Shown here: positions 34,598 through 42,689 of the stretch, in pieces
How the letters are laid out: every line of letters starts with the position of its first letter
Position numbering within the stretch: position 1 is the first letter of the stretch
Assembly (NCBI GenBank): GCA_035388225.1
Contig: DAOOPM010000008.1
Span: 62,001-126,000, forward strand
Source of the DNA: SB25 sp029560875
GTDB lineage: Bacteria; Bacteroidota; Bacteroidia; Bacteroidales; Tenuifilaceae
DNA length: 64,000 nucleotides
Direction of reading: 5' to 3'
Notes under the pieces: generated by a model
Told to the model about the DNA's origin: nothing
Database searches by the model: none
Seen by the model: the letters and a program-made list of their open reading frames with translations, nothing else
Translations under genes and position numbers: made by a program

Positions 34598-36787
34598 ATG
34601 AAGAGAATATTGATTTTTATCTTTGTTATAGCATCTCCTTTATTGCTAATTGGACAACAATTATACCTGGATGCAACAATACTAAAGGATTTAAATATTC
34701 TAAAAATCTCAACGATTGATAATAAAATTTGGTTGTTATCCAAAGAAAACGATGCTGTTAAACTTTATGAAGTAGACGAGACTTACGATTCAATTAATAT
34801 CGTAAATGCTAATGGATTTATTTTATCACCAAGCATAAAATTTATAGCAGCAGGAAAAGACAACTCTTGCTATATAAGTGATGGGGAAAAAATATATAAG
34901 TATTCAAATGGTTCAATCGCTAAAGTTGTCTTATATAATAATCAAAACAAAATGGATATCAGATCTATCATTGGAAAAGGAGATCAAATCTATTTTAATG
35001 ATGACAAAAACCTATATATAATAGACAACAACACTGTTAAGAAAGTGACAGACTTTACTGATCAACTTGGTGCTGTTGGTGCGGATCATGAAATTCTTAG
35101 AATAAATTCAGGCAATGCCTATTACTCTGCAGCAATAAAATACGACGGCAAACTTTACTTTTACACCTTCAATTCTTATCAGCGGTATGCAACCTCCATT
35201 AACTTATCCGTAAACACAGTTAATGATTTGGTATTTAGTACCTTTTATCCTGACAAATACGTATGTTTTTCTAGCGGAGATAGTTTATACTATGTGAGCC
35301 TACTTTCATGGCCTTACATAGCTAACAAGTTAAAAACAAAGGTCAATCATATAATTGGAGGTTTTGAGTATAAGATTGCAACTGCAGGAGATTCATGTCT
35401 AACAATATATGGCTGGAACTTCCAAAATGAATATAGTTTCAACTTAGGAGCACATATTAATGGTATTGAAGCAAAAGATGGCAATGTTTTATGGGTATCA
35501 ACAACTAAAGGGTTATTTAGGTTTGTAGACAAAGCCAATATTTTCTTTCAAAATAACAGGGTGGCTTATTGTTTAAATACAAATGTTCCGCTAAGAGTTT
35601 TAAATAACATGAAAAGTTATCAGTGGCAAAAAGATGTTGTAGATATTGAGAATGCAAATAGTTTTGAGTATGTGGTTTCGGACACAGGTAATTATAGGGT
35701 AATTACTCAGGCATATTACCAATGGAATCACAAAGATACTAGCAATGTTATAAGTTACTATGAGAACAAAAACGTGGAGGGTGTTATAATAACAACAGAT
35801 AACAAAGAATTTTGCGAAGGGGAAAATGCTCATATTTCTGTTCTAGGCAATAATTTAAAATCCTATAAGTGGTATAATAATGACCTAGAACTAAAAGATG
35901 AAACAGCCGATTATATTGATGTCTACACCAGTGGATCATATAAATGCTTGATGGAAAATTGTAATGGATATTCGAATTATTCTAACTCAATCAACATAGT
36001 GGTGCATGAACTTCCCAATCCAAATATTTACACTCTTAACAATAATCCTTTCTGCGGGAAAGATTCCCTTTTTGTGGAATGTTCAACACATTTGAGTAGA
36101 TACTTTTGGTATTTTAAGGAAAATGGTGAAGGTAGTTGGCAATATATAAAGGGGGGGAGAAGTGAAAAACCCAGAATAAGCATATTTAAAGAGGGCGAAC
36201 TTAAACTTTTTCTTCAAGATGATTATGGTTGTTCTAGTGAGTCATCAACAATTTATTGTAAACCATTGCCTAATCCATTTGTAATGATTGTTCAGGATGC
36301 TAATGCACTTGTTGCTCAACCATATTTGGAGTTTGGTGGCAATAGGTTATATGAATCAAATCTTCAGAATTATCAATGGTTCATAAATAATCAAATATTA
36401 CCAGCCGAGGTTGGTGAAACAATTATTCCTTTATTAAATGGAAACTATTCTGTTCGTGTGACTGATGAGAATGGATGTGTTAATATATCAGAGAATTATC
36501 CATTTTATGCAACTAAACTTGATTATGAGATTGTTTCAAACAATATTGCTGTTTATCCAACAATCTGTTCGACCCATTTAAATGTTGTGGTTAAAGCATC
36601 GGTTTTTGTTGAAGCATTAAAGGTTTTTGATATAAATGGTAGATTAGTTGATTTAAAAATATACAAAGGCTTTACTGAAAATGAGGATAAGCTTGATGTG
36701 TCTTATCTTTCTGATGGTTTTTATTTGTTAAATATCAAAACAAACATAGGGAACTTCAAATTCAAGTTTATAAAGCGAGGCAGATGA
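34598..36787 (+). CDS. Type IX-secreted protein with propeller-like and Ig-like repeats
   Basis: 729 residues. Signal peptide (1-19, ending LLIGQ). Residues about 20-325 are repeating beta blades of propeller type (IKFIAAGKDNSCYISDGEKI, NVLWVSTTKGLFRF). Residues about 330-640 look like three Ig-like units with conserved YQW/YKWY/YQWF patterns and paired cysteines (FCEGENAHISV, FCGKDSLFVEC). The C-terminal 75 residues (NIAVYPTICSTHLNVVV, ALKVFDINGRLVD, GFYLLNI) are a type A sorting domain of the type IX system. It should be exported and anchored at or shed from the cell surface. The binding target is unknown. First gene of an AT-rich three-gene operon. Confidence 0.8.
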   Translation: MKRILIFIFVIASPLLLIGQQLYLDATILKDLNILKISTIDNKIWLLSKENDAVKLYEVDETYDSINIVNANGFILSPSIKFIAAGKDNSCYISDGEKIYKYSNGSIAKVVLYNNQNKMDIRSIIGKGDQIYFNDDKNLYIIDNNTVKKVTDFTDQLGAVGADHEILRINSGNAYYSAAIKYDGKLYFYTFNSYQRYATSINLSVNTVNDLVFSTFYPDKYVCFSSGDSLYYVSLLSWPYIANKLKTKVNHIIGGFEYKIATAGDSCLTIYGWNFQNEYSFNLGAHINGIEAKDGNVLWVSTTKGLFRFVDKANIFFQNNRVAYCLNTNVPLRVLNNMKSYQWQKDVVDIENANSFEYVVSDTGNYRVITQAYYQWNHKDTSNVISYYENKNVEGVIITTDNKEFCEGENAHISVLGNNLKSYKWYNNDLELKDETADYIDVYTSGSYKCLMENCNGYSNYSNSINIVVHELPNPNIYTLNNNPFCGKDSLFVECSTHLSRYFWYFKENGEGSWQYIKGGRSEKPRISIFKEGELKLFLQDDYGCSSESSTIYCKPLPNPFVMIVQDANALVAQPYLEFGGNRLYESNLQNYQWFINNQILPAEVGETIIPLLNGNYSVRVTDENGCVNISENYPFYATKLDYEIVSNNIAVYPTICSTHLNVVVKASVFVEALKVFDINGRLVDLKIYKGFTENEDKLDVSYLSDGFYLLNIKTNIGNFKFKFIKRGR

Positions 36788-37575
36788 AGAAAATACTATT
36801 TTTTATTATATGTGTAACACTTTTTGGGTGTTCAAAGGATTTTAATGATATAGAAAATTATTACGATTCAAGGATAAAAATTAATTTTTATATCAATGGC
36901 TTTACAGGAATGAGGCATGGTGTTTGGGTTTATCTCTCAGAGAAAGATATGCTGGATGATAATTGGCATACTCAAATCGCTTTGTTTGATTCAAGTTCTA
37001 CAATTTCGATCCCCAAAGATATTGATGGTTTTTGGATTAAATGTATGAAAATGGAGCGAGATTTTACTTATGAGAAAGTTCAGCAGTTTAAGTTGCCTAG
37101 CCACAAAGATGACATACTTCCGACTTATAGACTTAATCTGGTTGCAGATGTTAGAAAAACATGCTTTCAGATTAATAGGATTATAATGCAATCATATTCA
37201 GTTCCTTCAAAGAAAATTGTGGGAGGAAGTCTTTATAGTGGGTATATTGTCGATGAGTGGGATGACAACTTAGCAGATGATCTTTCATCTAGCAAGCCCG
37301 ATATTTATGTTACAATTGAAGATATTTATAAGTCGTCAGTTTTCGGCTACGTTGACTATCCTTATATTGATGCGCTCATTTTTGAGCCAATCAATGTTGT
37401 TGTTGATAAAGATTCCTACTTTAAGGTAAAATTGATGGACTATGACTTTAATGTTAGTTCAGATGATTTTATAGATTCTTGCACTGTTGCATTTCCAACA
37501 TTTCCAAACGATTATTATTACCCTGTGAAGAAACTACATTATAGAAATTTTTTAATTGAGATTGAGTGGCTATGA
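36784..37575 (+). CDS. Lipoprotein of unknown function
   Basis: 263 residues with a lipoprotein signal: MKKILFFIICVTLFGC, lipidated Cys16, then SKDFND. The rest is predicted beta-rich (KINFYINGFTGMRHGVWVYL), reminiscent of a C2- or transthyretin-like sandwich, but no family is recognised. It overlaps the preceding stop and the following start by ATGA junctions, so it works with the surface protein and the small barrel. Confidence 0.7.
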   Translation: MKKILFFIICVTLFGCSKDFNDIENYYDSRIKINFYINGFTGMRHGVWVYLSEKDMLDDNWHTQIALFDSSSTISIPKDIDGFWIKCMKMERDFTYEKVQQFKLPSHKDDILPTYRLNLVADVRKTCFQINRIIMQSYSVPSKKIVGGSLYSGYIVDEWDDNLADDLSSSKPDIYVTIEDIYKSSVFGYVDYPYIDALIFEPINVVVDKDSYFKVKLMDYDFNVSSDDFIDSCTVAFPTFPNDYYYPVKKLHYRNFLIEIEWL

Positions 37576-38267
37576 GAAATATACTGTTGGTTTTATTTGT
37601 TTTGATAGGTTGTTCGGTTCATTCACAAAACGAAAAGCAATTTGATGAGTTGTTTTTATCCGGGGGGGTTAATTTTGGAAGAGTTAAAAAGTATATTCCT
37701 ATTAAAATTGGAGAAAACAATTTGATACAACCAGTTTTTTTTGAAAATTTTTATGATAGATCAATTTTTTCAATTAATTACATGAAAAAAGTTAAGTCAA
37801 TTCATACGTTTGGAATTGGACTTAGTTATAGGAATGCTCAAAAATATAATTATAGTGAGCAGATTTCGAATAGATTCAGGAATGCTTCTTTTTCTATGTA
37901 TGGTCTTTCTTTTACTTACTCAAGAAAAGTGTTTGAACTGAATAAATTTCAGTTTTATGTTGCACTTTCTCCTGTGTTAAATTATGCAATACTTGATATA
38001 GGCGCTAATGATTATTATATTAAATCCAAGTCTGAAGAAACAAATGTTGATTTGATATATGTGGAGGGATTTGAGACGATTGCGGAGGAAAGAACTATTT
38101 TGCCTGAAGTTAAGTGTATGTTAATGTGCAAATTTGGTTTAGGTAACAATGTGTCATTTTTTTCCTCTTTCGGAACGGATTCTTTTATAGTTCGATCAGA
38201 TGTTGCCCCTGAAAAATATTCGCTAATGTTTCTGCTTGATTTTGGGATTTCCATAGTTTTGCAATAA
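37572..38267 (+). CDS. Small outer-membrane beta-barrel-like protein, unknown function
   Basis: 231 residues from the ATG at 37572; a GTG six bases earlier is less likely because the ATG overlaps the previous stop as ATGA. Signal peptide ends near CSVHSQ. The mature part alternates strands and turns (FLSGGVNFGRVKKY, HTFGIGLSYRNAQKY, QFYVALSPVLNYAIL) and ends with a hydrophobic strand (LMFLLDFGISIVLQ), as in 8-10-strand outer-membrane barrels. No specific family is recognised. Last gene of the trio. Confidence 0.65.
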   Translation: MRNILLVLFVLIGCSVHSQNEKQFDELFLSGGVNFGRVKKYIPIKIGENNLIQPVFFENFYDRSIFSINYMKKVKSIHTFGIGLSYRNAQKYNYSEQISNRFRNASFSMYGLSFTYSRKVFELNKFQFYVALSPVLNYAILDIGANDYYIKSKSEETNVDLIYVEGFETIAEERTILPEVKCMLMCKFGLGNNVSFFSSFGTDSFIVRSDVAPEKYSLMFLLDFGISIVLQ

Positions 38268-38657
38268 TAGCAAATTTAGCATATTGATTTAGGTATCACT
38301 ATAGTTCTTTTGCTTTTGGTGTCAGAATTAGAGCAAAGAAATAGCATTAAATAAAACCATGAGCAAATAAGATTAGAGAAAAAGATCTGAAACCTCTCTG
38401 CATCCATTTTCGTATAAATACTTGAACGCTTAGGCAGTGTTCATGTATGTTTTAAAATGGCATTAACGCAATCCATTTTAACAGAAAAGGGCGCCAACAA
38501 CGCCCTTATTCTTTTATAGTATCAACCCTAAAATTTTTGATACCGCAGTTTATAGTTGGCAAAGATTGTAATTACTTGTAAAGCAATAGAAATTTCAATT
38601 ATGTCTGGATTCGTAGTTGTAAAAATTATAACTTTATACAACTAATAGAACCTAGAT
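38268..38657. other. 390-base intergenic region with two inverted repeats
   Basis: No coding frame. TTAAAATGG (38452-38460) and CCATTTTAA (38473-38481) flank a 12-base loop. AAGGGCG (38487-38493) and CGCCCTT (38501-38507) flank CCAACAA, followed by ATTCTTTT, a likely terminator for the upstream trio. Near 38630, TAACTTTA is a weak -7-like site ahead of the DUF3592 gene. Confidence 0.6.
38487..38515 (+). terminator. Probable terminator after the T9SS trio
   Basis: Seven-base GC-rich arms AAGGGCG/CGCCCTT with a 7-base loop and a T-rich tail. Confidence 0.65.
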
Positions 38658-39128
38658 ATGGAAAAACCACTAACAAAATCGGGGGTGCTGATAATAATCC
38701 TTGCCAGTTTGGCAGGATTACTCCTCACTTATTATTCAACAAACAATGCTATTGATGCATTTGCTACTAAAAGTTGGCCAACTGCCGAGGGCACTATTAT
38801 TATATCAGAGGTGACACGGAGTTCACGGTATGTTCCGCACATTGTATATACCTATGCTGTTGATACAATGGATTACTCGTCAGAAAAAATAGACTTAGCA
38901 GTAAATGCCCAGTACAAATGGCAAAAAGATGCCCAGGTGGAGGCAGATAAATATCCTGTAAACAAAAAAGTTACCGTTTACTACAATCCAAATAATCCCG
39001 GAGAGGCTATTCTAAATCCCGGAATAAAAGGCGTGCATGCTTTTATGTTTTTTATAGGGCTGGTAATATTCCTCGCTCCGCTAATTGGGCTAATCTATAC
39101 GATTCGTAAATCAAAAGCAAGTGCTTAA
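38658..39128 (+). CDS. DUF3592 membrane protein
   Basis: 156 residues with two membrane helices (about 9-28 and 128-150) flanking a soluble beta domain. The central pattern, SWPTAEGTIIISEV, then HIVYTYAVDTMDYSSEKI and VTVYYNPNNPGEAIL, is the DUF3592 signature. Function unknown in the family. Probably co-transcribed with the small lipoprotein 13 bases downstream. Confidence 0.8.
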   Translation: MEKPLTKSGVLIIILASLAGLLLTYYSTNNAIDAFATKSWPTAEGTIIISEVTRSSRYVPHIVYTYAVDTMDYSSEKIDLAVNAQYKWQKDAQVEADKYPVNKKVTVYYNPNNPGEAILNPGIKGVHAFMFFIGLVIFLAPLIGLIYTIRKSKASA

Positions 39129-39141
39129 TAGGTAAGACAAA

Positions 39142-39474
39142 ATGATGCGGAATTTTACTAAAATTCGAAGTTTGTTAATTGTTTGTGCAATGTTTGCACT
39201 ATTATGTTGCAGTTGTAACAATATTGAGAGATATGGAAAGCACTACAAGCAAAATAAGGATATAAAAAGCCTTGAGAGTGCTGTTGAACTAATTGAAGTT
39301 GGGTGCGACACGTCGTATCTAAAACAGTTACTTGGCGAGCCAATTAACTTTGGATTTGATTATAGATACCTGACAAACACCAAAGGAGAAAATGGCTGCC
39401 CAATGGGAGCTGTATTCTGGATTGATAGCCTTGGTAAAGTATCATCAAAAGGTATCCTTGAAATATGTGAGTAG
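39142..39474 (+). CDS. Small lipoprotein, unknown function
   Basis: 110 residues. Basic N-terminus, hydrophobic core LLIVCAMFALLCCSC and a lipobox cysteine before NNIERYG. The mature part (SLESAVELIEVGCDTSYLKQ, LLGEPINFGFDYRYLTN) resembles SmpA/OmlA-like small lipoproteins in the L..LLG.P pattern, but this is only an impression. ATG at 39142 or 39145. Followed by a bidirectional terminator. Confidence 0.65.
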   Translation: MMRNFTKIRSLLIVCAMFALLCCSCNNIERYGKHYKQNKDIKSLESAVELIEVGCDTSYLKQLLGEPINFGFDYRYLTNTKGENGCPMGAVFWIDSLGKVSSKGILEICE

Positions 39475-39487
39475 GTTATAAATAAAG

Positions 39488-39520
39488 AAAGCGTAGCCAG
39501 AAGGTTACGCTTTGATTTTT
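39488..39520. terminator. Bidirectional terminator between convergent genes
   Basis: AAAGCGTAGCC (39488-39498), loop AGAA, GGTTACGCTTT (39503-39513), one G-T pair, then GATTTTT. It lies between the lipoprotein (+) and the DUF4395 gene (-). Confidence 0.8.
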
Positions 39521-39533
39521 TATGAGTTGATAG

Positions 39534-40178
39534 TTAATGCTGAATGCTTCCAAACAAATCGTGAGGTTTTATGCTGAAGAACTCGTGAAAGAAGAATCCA
39601 ATTAGAAAAACCACACCAACCATTGCAAGCACAATAAAAATCTGCATCCACGATGTTTTTTGGATATCTTGTTTATGCTTAATGTCACAAACCTCGCCAG
39701 GACAGTATTGCGCTTTATCCTTATAAATTAATTTATACAATAGACAGCCTAAACAAATGCCAAAAACCGACTCGAAGAATAAAAAGATCAAGCAAAGAAG
39801 GCAAATCAGTCCAGTAATTATGCTGTATGAGTTAACAACTACCATAAGCACAAACATCGTAACGGACAAAATAACACCAATAATCCAAGCAACCTTTTTT
39901 TGAGCCGCACCAACATACTCAGGATTTTGTCGACTAACAATAAGTCGGCCAATTATAAGTGTTGGCGCATACTTAGGATTCCAGAAAACACGAATAATAA
40001 AATCGAGCATAAACACTGTGATAACATACTTTATCATCAGAAAGTTACCTTTAAACATAATAAACATCAACGATAAAAAGGTAAATAAGAATAAGATTCC
40101 TGCAGCTGCTCTAATTTCACGCTCGTTCAATACGGGGATTGTGTATCCCTCTACTGTTTCGCCAAATTGCTTTTTCAT
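39534..40178 (-). CDS. DUF4395 membrane protein
   Basis: 214 residues with five or so membrane segments (for example AAGILFLFTFLSLMFIMF, VAWIIGVILSVTMFVLMVV). The DUF4395 signature is visible as FFESVFGICLGCLLYKLI with two cysteines, followed by a CPGEVC pair that could bind metal or form a disulfide. The N-terminal VEGYTIPVLNEREIRAAAG also fits the family. Function unknown. Confidence 0.8.
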   Translation of the reverse strand: MKKQFGETVEGYTIPVLNEREIRAAAGILFLFTFLSLMFIMFKGNFLMIKYVITVFMLDFIIRVFWNPKYAPTLIIGRLIVSRQNPEYVGAAQKKVAWIIGVILSVTMFVLMVVVNSYSIITGLICLLCLIFLFFESVFGICLGCLLYKLIYKDKAQYCPGEVCDIKHKQDIQKTSWMQIFIVLAMVGVVFLIGFFFHEFFSIKPHDLFGSIQH

Positions 40179-40377
40179 TTTAAATAGTTTTTGGGTTAAA
40201 TATTAAGTTATTAAACAGACTATAAGTAGCATTGTTCAGAGTATAAACCATCACTCAAACCAAAATTATGCTGAAGAATATGGATTTCAACTCATTTTAG
40301 TTCTCTATTATAAATAATTTTGACACGGCCATTACATTTCAACAATCAAGCCAAAATCAAGCACTTATACATTGTAA

Positions 40378-41421
40378 ATGAAAGAAAGATTACTCAAGCA
40401 TATTCTGGAAAGCAGAAAACAACTTACTACATCTCCCACTCTAGAGGAAATGGGAATTACCCAAAACTTACTGGAGGAGGTTTACGGGTGGGCAAACAAT
40501 ATGGCATTGTATGGCGAGTTAGCATCATATATTCCTGAACTAACAAAAGTAGACCCCAACAAAACCGCTATTGTGATAGGCGATTTGAACAGGAATATCC
40601 TTTCGGTAGGGAATGGAGTCGACGTTCAGGTTAGTATACAGTCGGTTATTAAACCTTTCCTTTATATATATGCGCTTGAGAAAGGTGTACCAGCCAACCA
40701 AATATCGTTCATTGAGGCTACGGCACTTAAGTTTAATACCGATGCGGTAATGCAACCCGACGAACGAAAAAATCTTCCCGGTCATCCACTCAACAATGCT
40801 GGGGCAATATCATCGGCTGGTTCAATTGTAAATTTCGATGATTTCCTCAACTTTATGAGAACGCTAACTGGTAACGATAACCTTGAGGTTATGGTCAACG
40901 TTTTTGAATCGGAGATGCAAACCAATGGCAATAACAGGACAATTGCACGTAGGTTAGCAGAAACAGGCCGTTTTCCCAATCAAATGACAAGCGACAAAGC
41001 TCTCGAATATTACACAAAAGCTTGTGCCATTGGCGTTACTGCTTACGATATTACAAATGCCTGTCTGGTATTGGCAAATGGAGGAAGAAAAGGCGATCGG
41101 CAAATTATAAAGGAAGATAATATTGTACGTGCAATTAATGCAATGAACACCTATGGACTTTACGAGCATACAGGCGAAATATCTTTGTTAGCGGCTGGTG
41201 CTCGTGCACTATCGTGCAAAAGTGGTGTTGGCGGGCTTATTATTAATGTTGACCCAGGACGTGGGGCATTTTGCACGTACGGACCGAAACTCGATGCTGC
41301 AGGAAATAGCGTCTTTGGAAAGTACGCTTTAATCCCGCTTAATAATCTTTTGGCGGCACCAAATGGTATGCGATTGAGCTCCGAGGAGATTATCCGGTCG
41401 CTTTCGAAAGATGTTCTTTAG
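40378..41421 (+). CDS. glsA: Glutaminase A
   Basis: Serine-dependent glutaminase (beta-lactamase-like fold) hydrolysing glutamine to glutamate and ammonia. The catalytic pair lies in QSVIKPF (Ser89, Lys92). HPLNNAGAI (136-144) replaces the common NPxxNAGAI, and CKSGVGGLI replaces SKSGVGGGI near the C-terminus. 347 residues, about 40 longer than E. coli YbaS, with the extra length at the N-terminus. A -7-like TAATTTTG lies at 40315-40322. The substitutions keep the key residues, so activity is likely. Confidence 0.88.
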   Translation: MKERLLKHILESRKQLTTSPTLEEMGITQNLLEEVYGWANNMALYGELASYIPELTKVDPNKTAIVIGDLNRNILSVGNGVDVQVSIQSVIKPFLYIYALEKGVPANQISFIEATALKFNTDAVMQPDERKNLPGHPLNNAGAISSAGSIVNFDDFLNFMRTLTGNDNLEVMVNVFESEMQTNGNNRTIARRLAETGRFPNQMTSDKALEYYTKACAIGVTAYDITNACLVLANGGRKGDRQIIKEDNIVRAINAMNTYGLYEHTGEISLLAAGARALSCKSGVGGLIINVDPGRGAFCTYGPKLDAAGNSVFGKYALIPLNNLLAAPNGMRLSSEEIIRSLSKDVL

Positions 41422-41446
41422 TGGAGAATGTTTGAGCAAACATTAC

Positions 41447-42073
41447 TTATTTTCCCCAAGTATCCGGACTCTCTCTCCAACTTTTAAGAAGTTCTAACTG
41501 CTCGGGTTTTACATATCCGCTTTCAACGGCAACGCCAATTAGTTCTTGGTAGTTCGATAGGGTGTTAAACTCAACTCCTGCTTTTGCAAAGCCCTCATTT
41601 GCTTGGTTGAACTGATAGGTGAATATCGCTACGAGTCCTAAAACGTTACATCCTGCTGTTTTTAGCGCTTCAACCGCTGCAAGGCTACTCATACCTGTTG
41701 ATATTAAATCTTCAATCACCACAACCTTTTGACCCGGTTTGTAATCGCCCTCAATTTGGTTTGATAACCCGTGAGCCTTTGGGGCTGAACGTACGTAAAT
41801 GAATGGCAAGGCCATTCTGTCGGCTACAAGCATTCCATGAGCTATTGCGCCAGTTGCAACTCCTGCAATAATTTCAACATCGGGATATTTTGTTTTGATT
41901 AAGTCTACAAATCCATCACAAATGGAATTTCGTACATTTGGGAACGATAGGGTTTTGCGATTGTCACAGTAAATTGGCGATTTCCAACCCGATGCCCATG
42001 TAAAAGGATTTGCAGGATTGAGTTTTATTGCATTAATTTGAAGTAAGTTTGACGCAATTGTTTTATTTGCCAT
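41447..42073 (-). CDS. pyrE: Orotate phosphoribosyltransferase
   Basis: Makes OMP from orotate and PRPP in pyrimidine synthesis. The N-terminal segment NPFTWASGWKSPIYCDNRK binds orotate; the PRPP loop VVVIEDLISTGMSS is intact. 208 residues, normal, so the start at 42073 is secure. Its ATG and the ATG of the divergent Nudix gene overlap in a single CATG, leaving no intergenic promoter. Confidence 0.97.
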   Translation of the reverse strand: MANKTIASNLLQINAIKLNPANPFTWASGWKSPIYCDNRKTLSFPNVRNSICDGFVDLIKTKYPDVEIIAGVATGAIAHGMLVADRMALPFIYVRSAPKAHGLSNQIEGDYKPGQKVVVIEDLISTGMSSLAAVEALKTAGCNVLGLVAIFTYQFNQANEGFAKAGVEFNTLSNYQELIGVAVESGYVKPEQLELLKSWRESPDTWGK

Positions 42074-42689
42074 GTTGCAGGATTTTATAGTTTATTTCAA
42101 TAATCGTCGGTTTGTAATTACTCCAAGTATAGAAAAATACTTTGAGAGTAGCGATAGTGGGTTCTTCTTTGGAAGTCCCACTCATCAAGACTTCCCAAAA
42201 TTACTGGAAATTTTCCAAAACCACCTTGTTATTCAAAATCTTTTTGTAGGAAATTCCGATCCGGAAAGGATGTTTGAACAATTTGCATCAAACTTTTTGG
42301 TTATTGATGCTGCTGGTGGCCTTGTTCAAAATGATAAAGGAGAGTTTCTTCTAATATTTCGCAGAAATAGGTGGGATTTGCCCAAAGGCAAAGTTGAAAA
42401 AGGCGAAGATTTGGAGGTAGCTGCATTGCGCGAGGTGGAGGAGGAGACCGGTGTTTCTGAACTTTCAGTTCAACGTCATTTAATTACTACTTACCACACC
42501 TACGTTCAGGATGGCAAATCTATTCTGAAGCGAACCTGTTGGTTTGCAATGAAATGCCTCGGCAATCAAAAGTTGGTACCCCAAGTTGAGGAGGATATTG
42601 TTAAAGTGGAATGGGTGAATGAGAGTAATCTCAGCAATTACCTTAGTGCGAGTTACAGCAATATTCAAGCAGTTTTCGACGAGTTTTAA
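42072..42689 (+). CDS. Nudix hydrolase
   Basis: 205 residues. The complete Nudix box GKVEKGEDLEVAALREVEEETGV coordinates Mg and hydrolyses a nucleoside diphosphate linked to another group; the substrate is unknown. An N-terminal ~95-residue domain (FIVYFNNRRFVITPSIEKYF) is typical of Bacteroidota homologues found beside pyrE. A TAAGTTTG -7 match at 42044-42051 lies inside the pyrE coding sequence. The stop overlaps that of the convergent downstream gene. Confidence 0.9.
   Translation: MLQDFIVYFNNRRFVITPSIEKYFESSDSGFFFGSPTHQDFPKLLEIFQNHLVIQNLFVGNSDPERMFEQFASNFLVIDAAGGLVQNDKGEFLLIFRRNRWDLPKGKVEKGEDLEVAALREVEEETGVSELSVQRHLITTYHTYVQDGKSILKRTCWFAMKCLGNQKLVPQVEEDIVKVEWVNESNLSNYLSASYSNIQAVFDEF

Noticed and set aside
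36784..38267. Lipoprotein and small barrel of the T9SS trio as a SusCD-type nutrient uptake pair
   Set aside because: Sizes (263 and 231 residues) are far below SusD and SusC, and no TonB plug or SusD helical repeats are visible.
38452..38481. Inverted repeat TTAAAATGG/CCATTTTAA as a regulatory RNA
   Set aside because: AT-rich arms and a 12-base loop give a weak structure; the neighbouring GC-rich hairpin explains termination.
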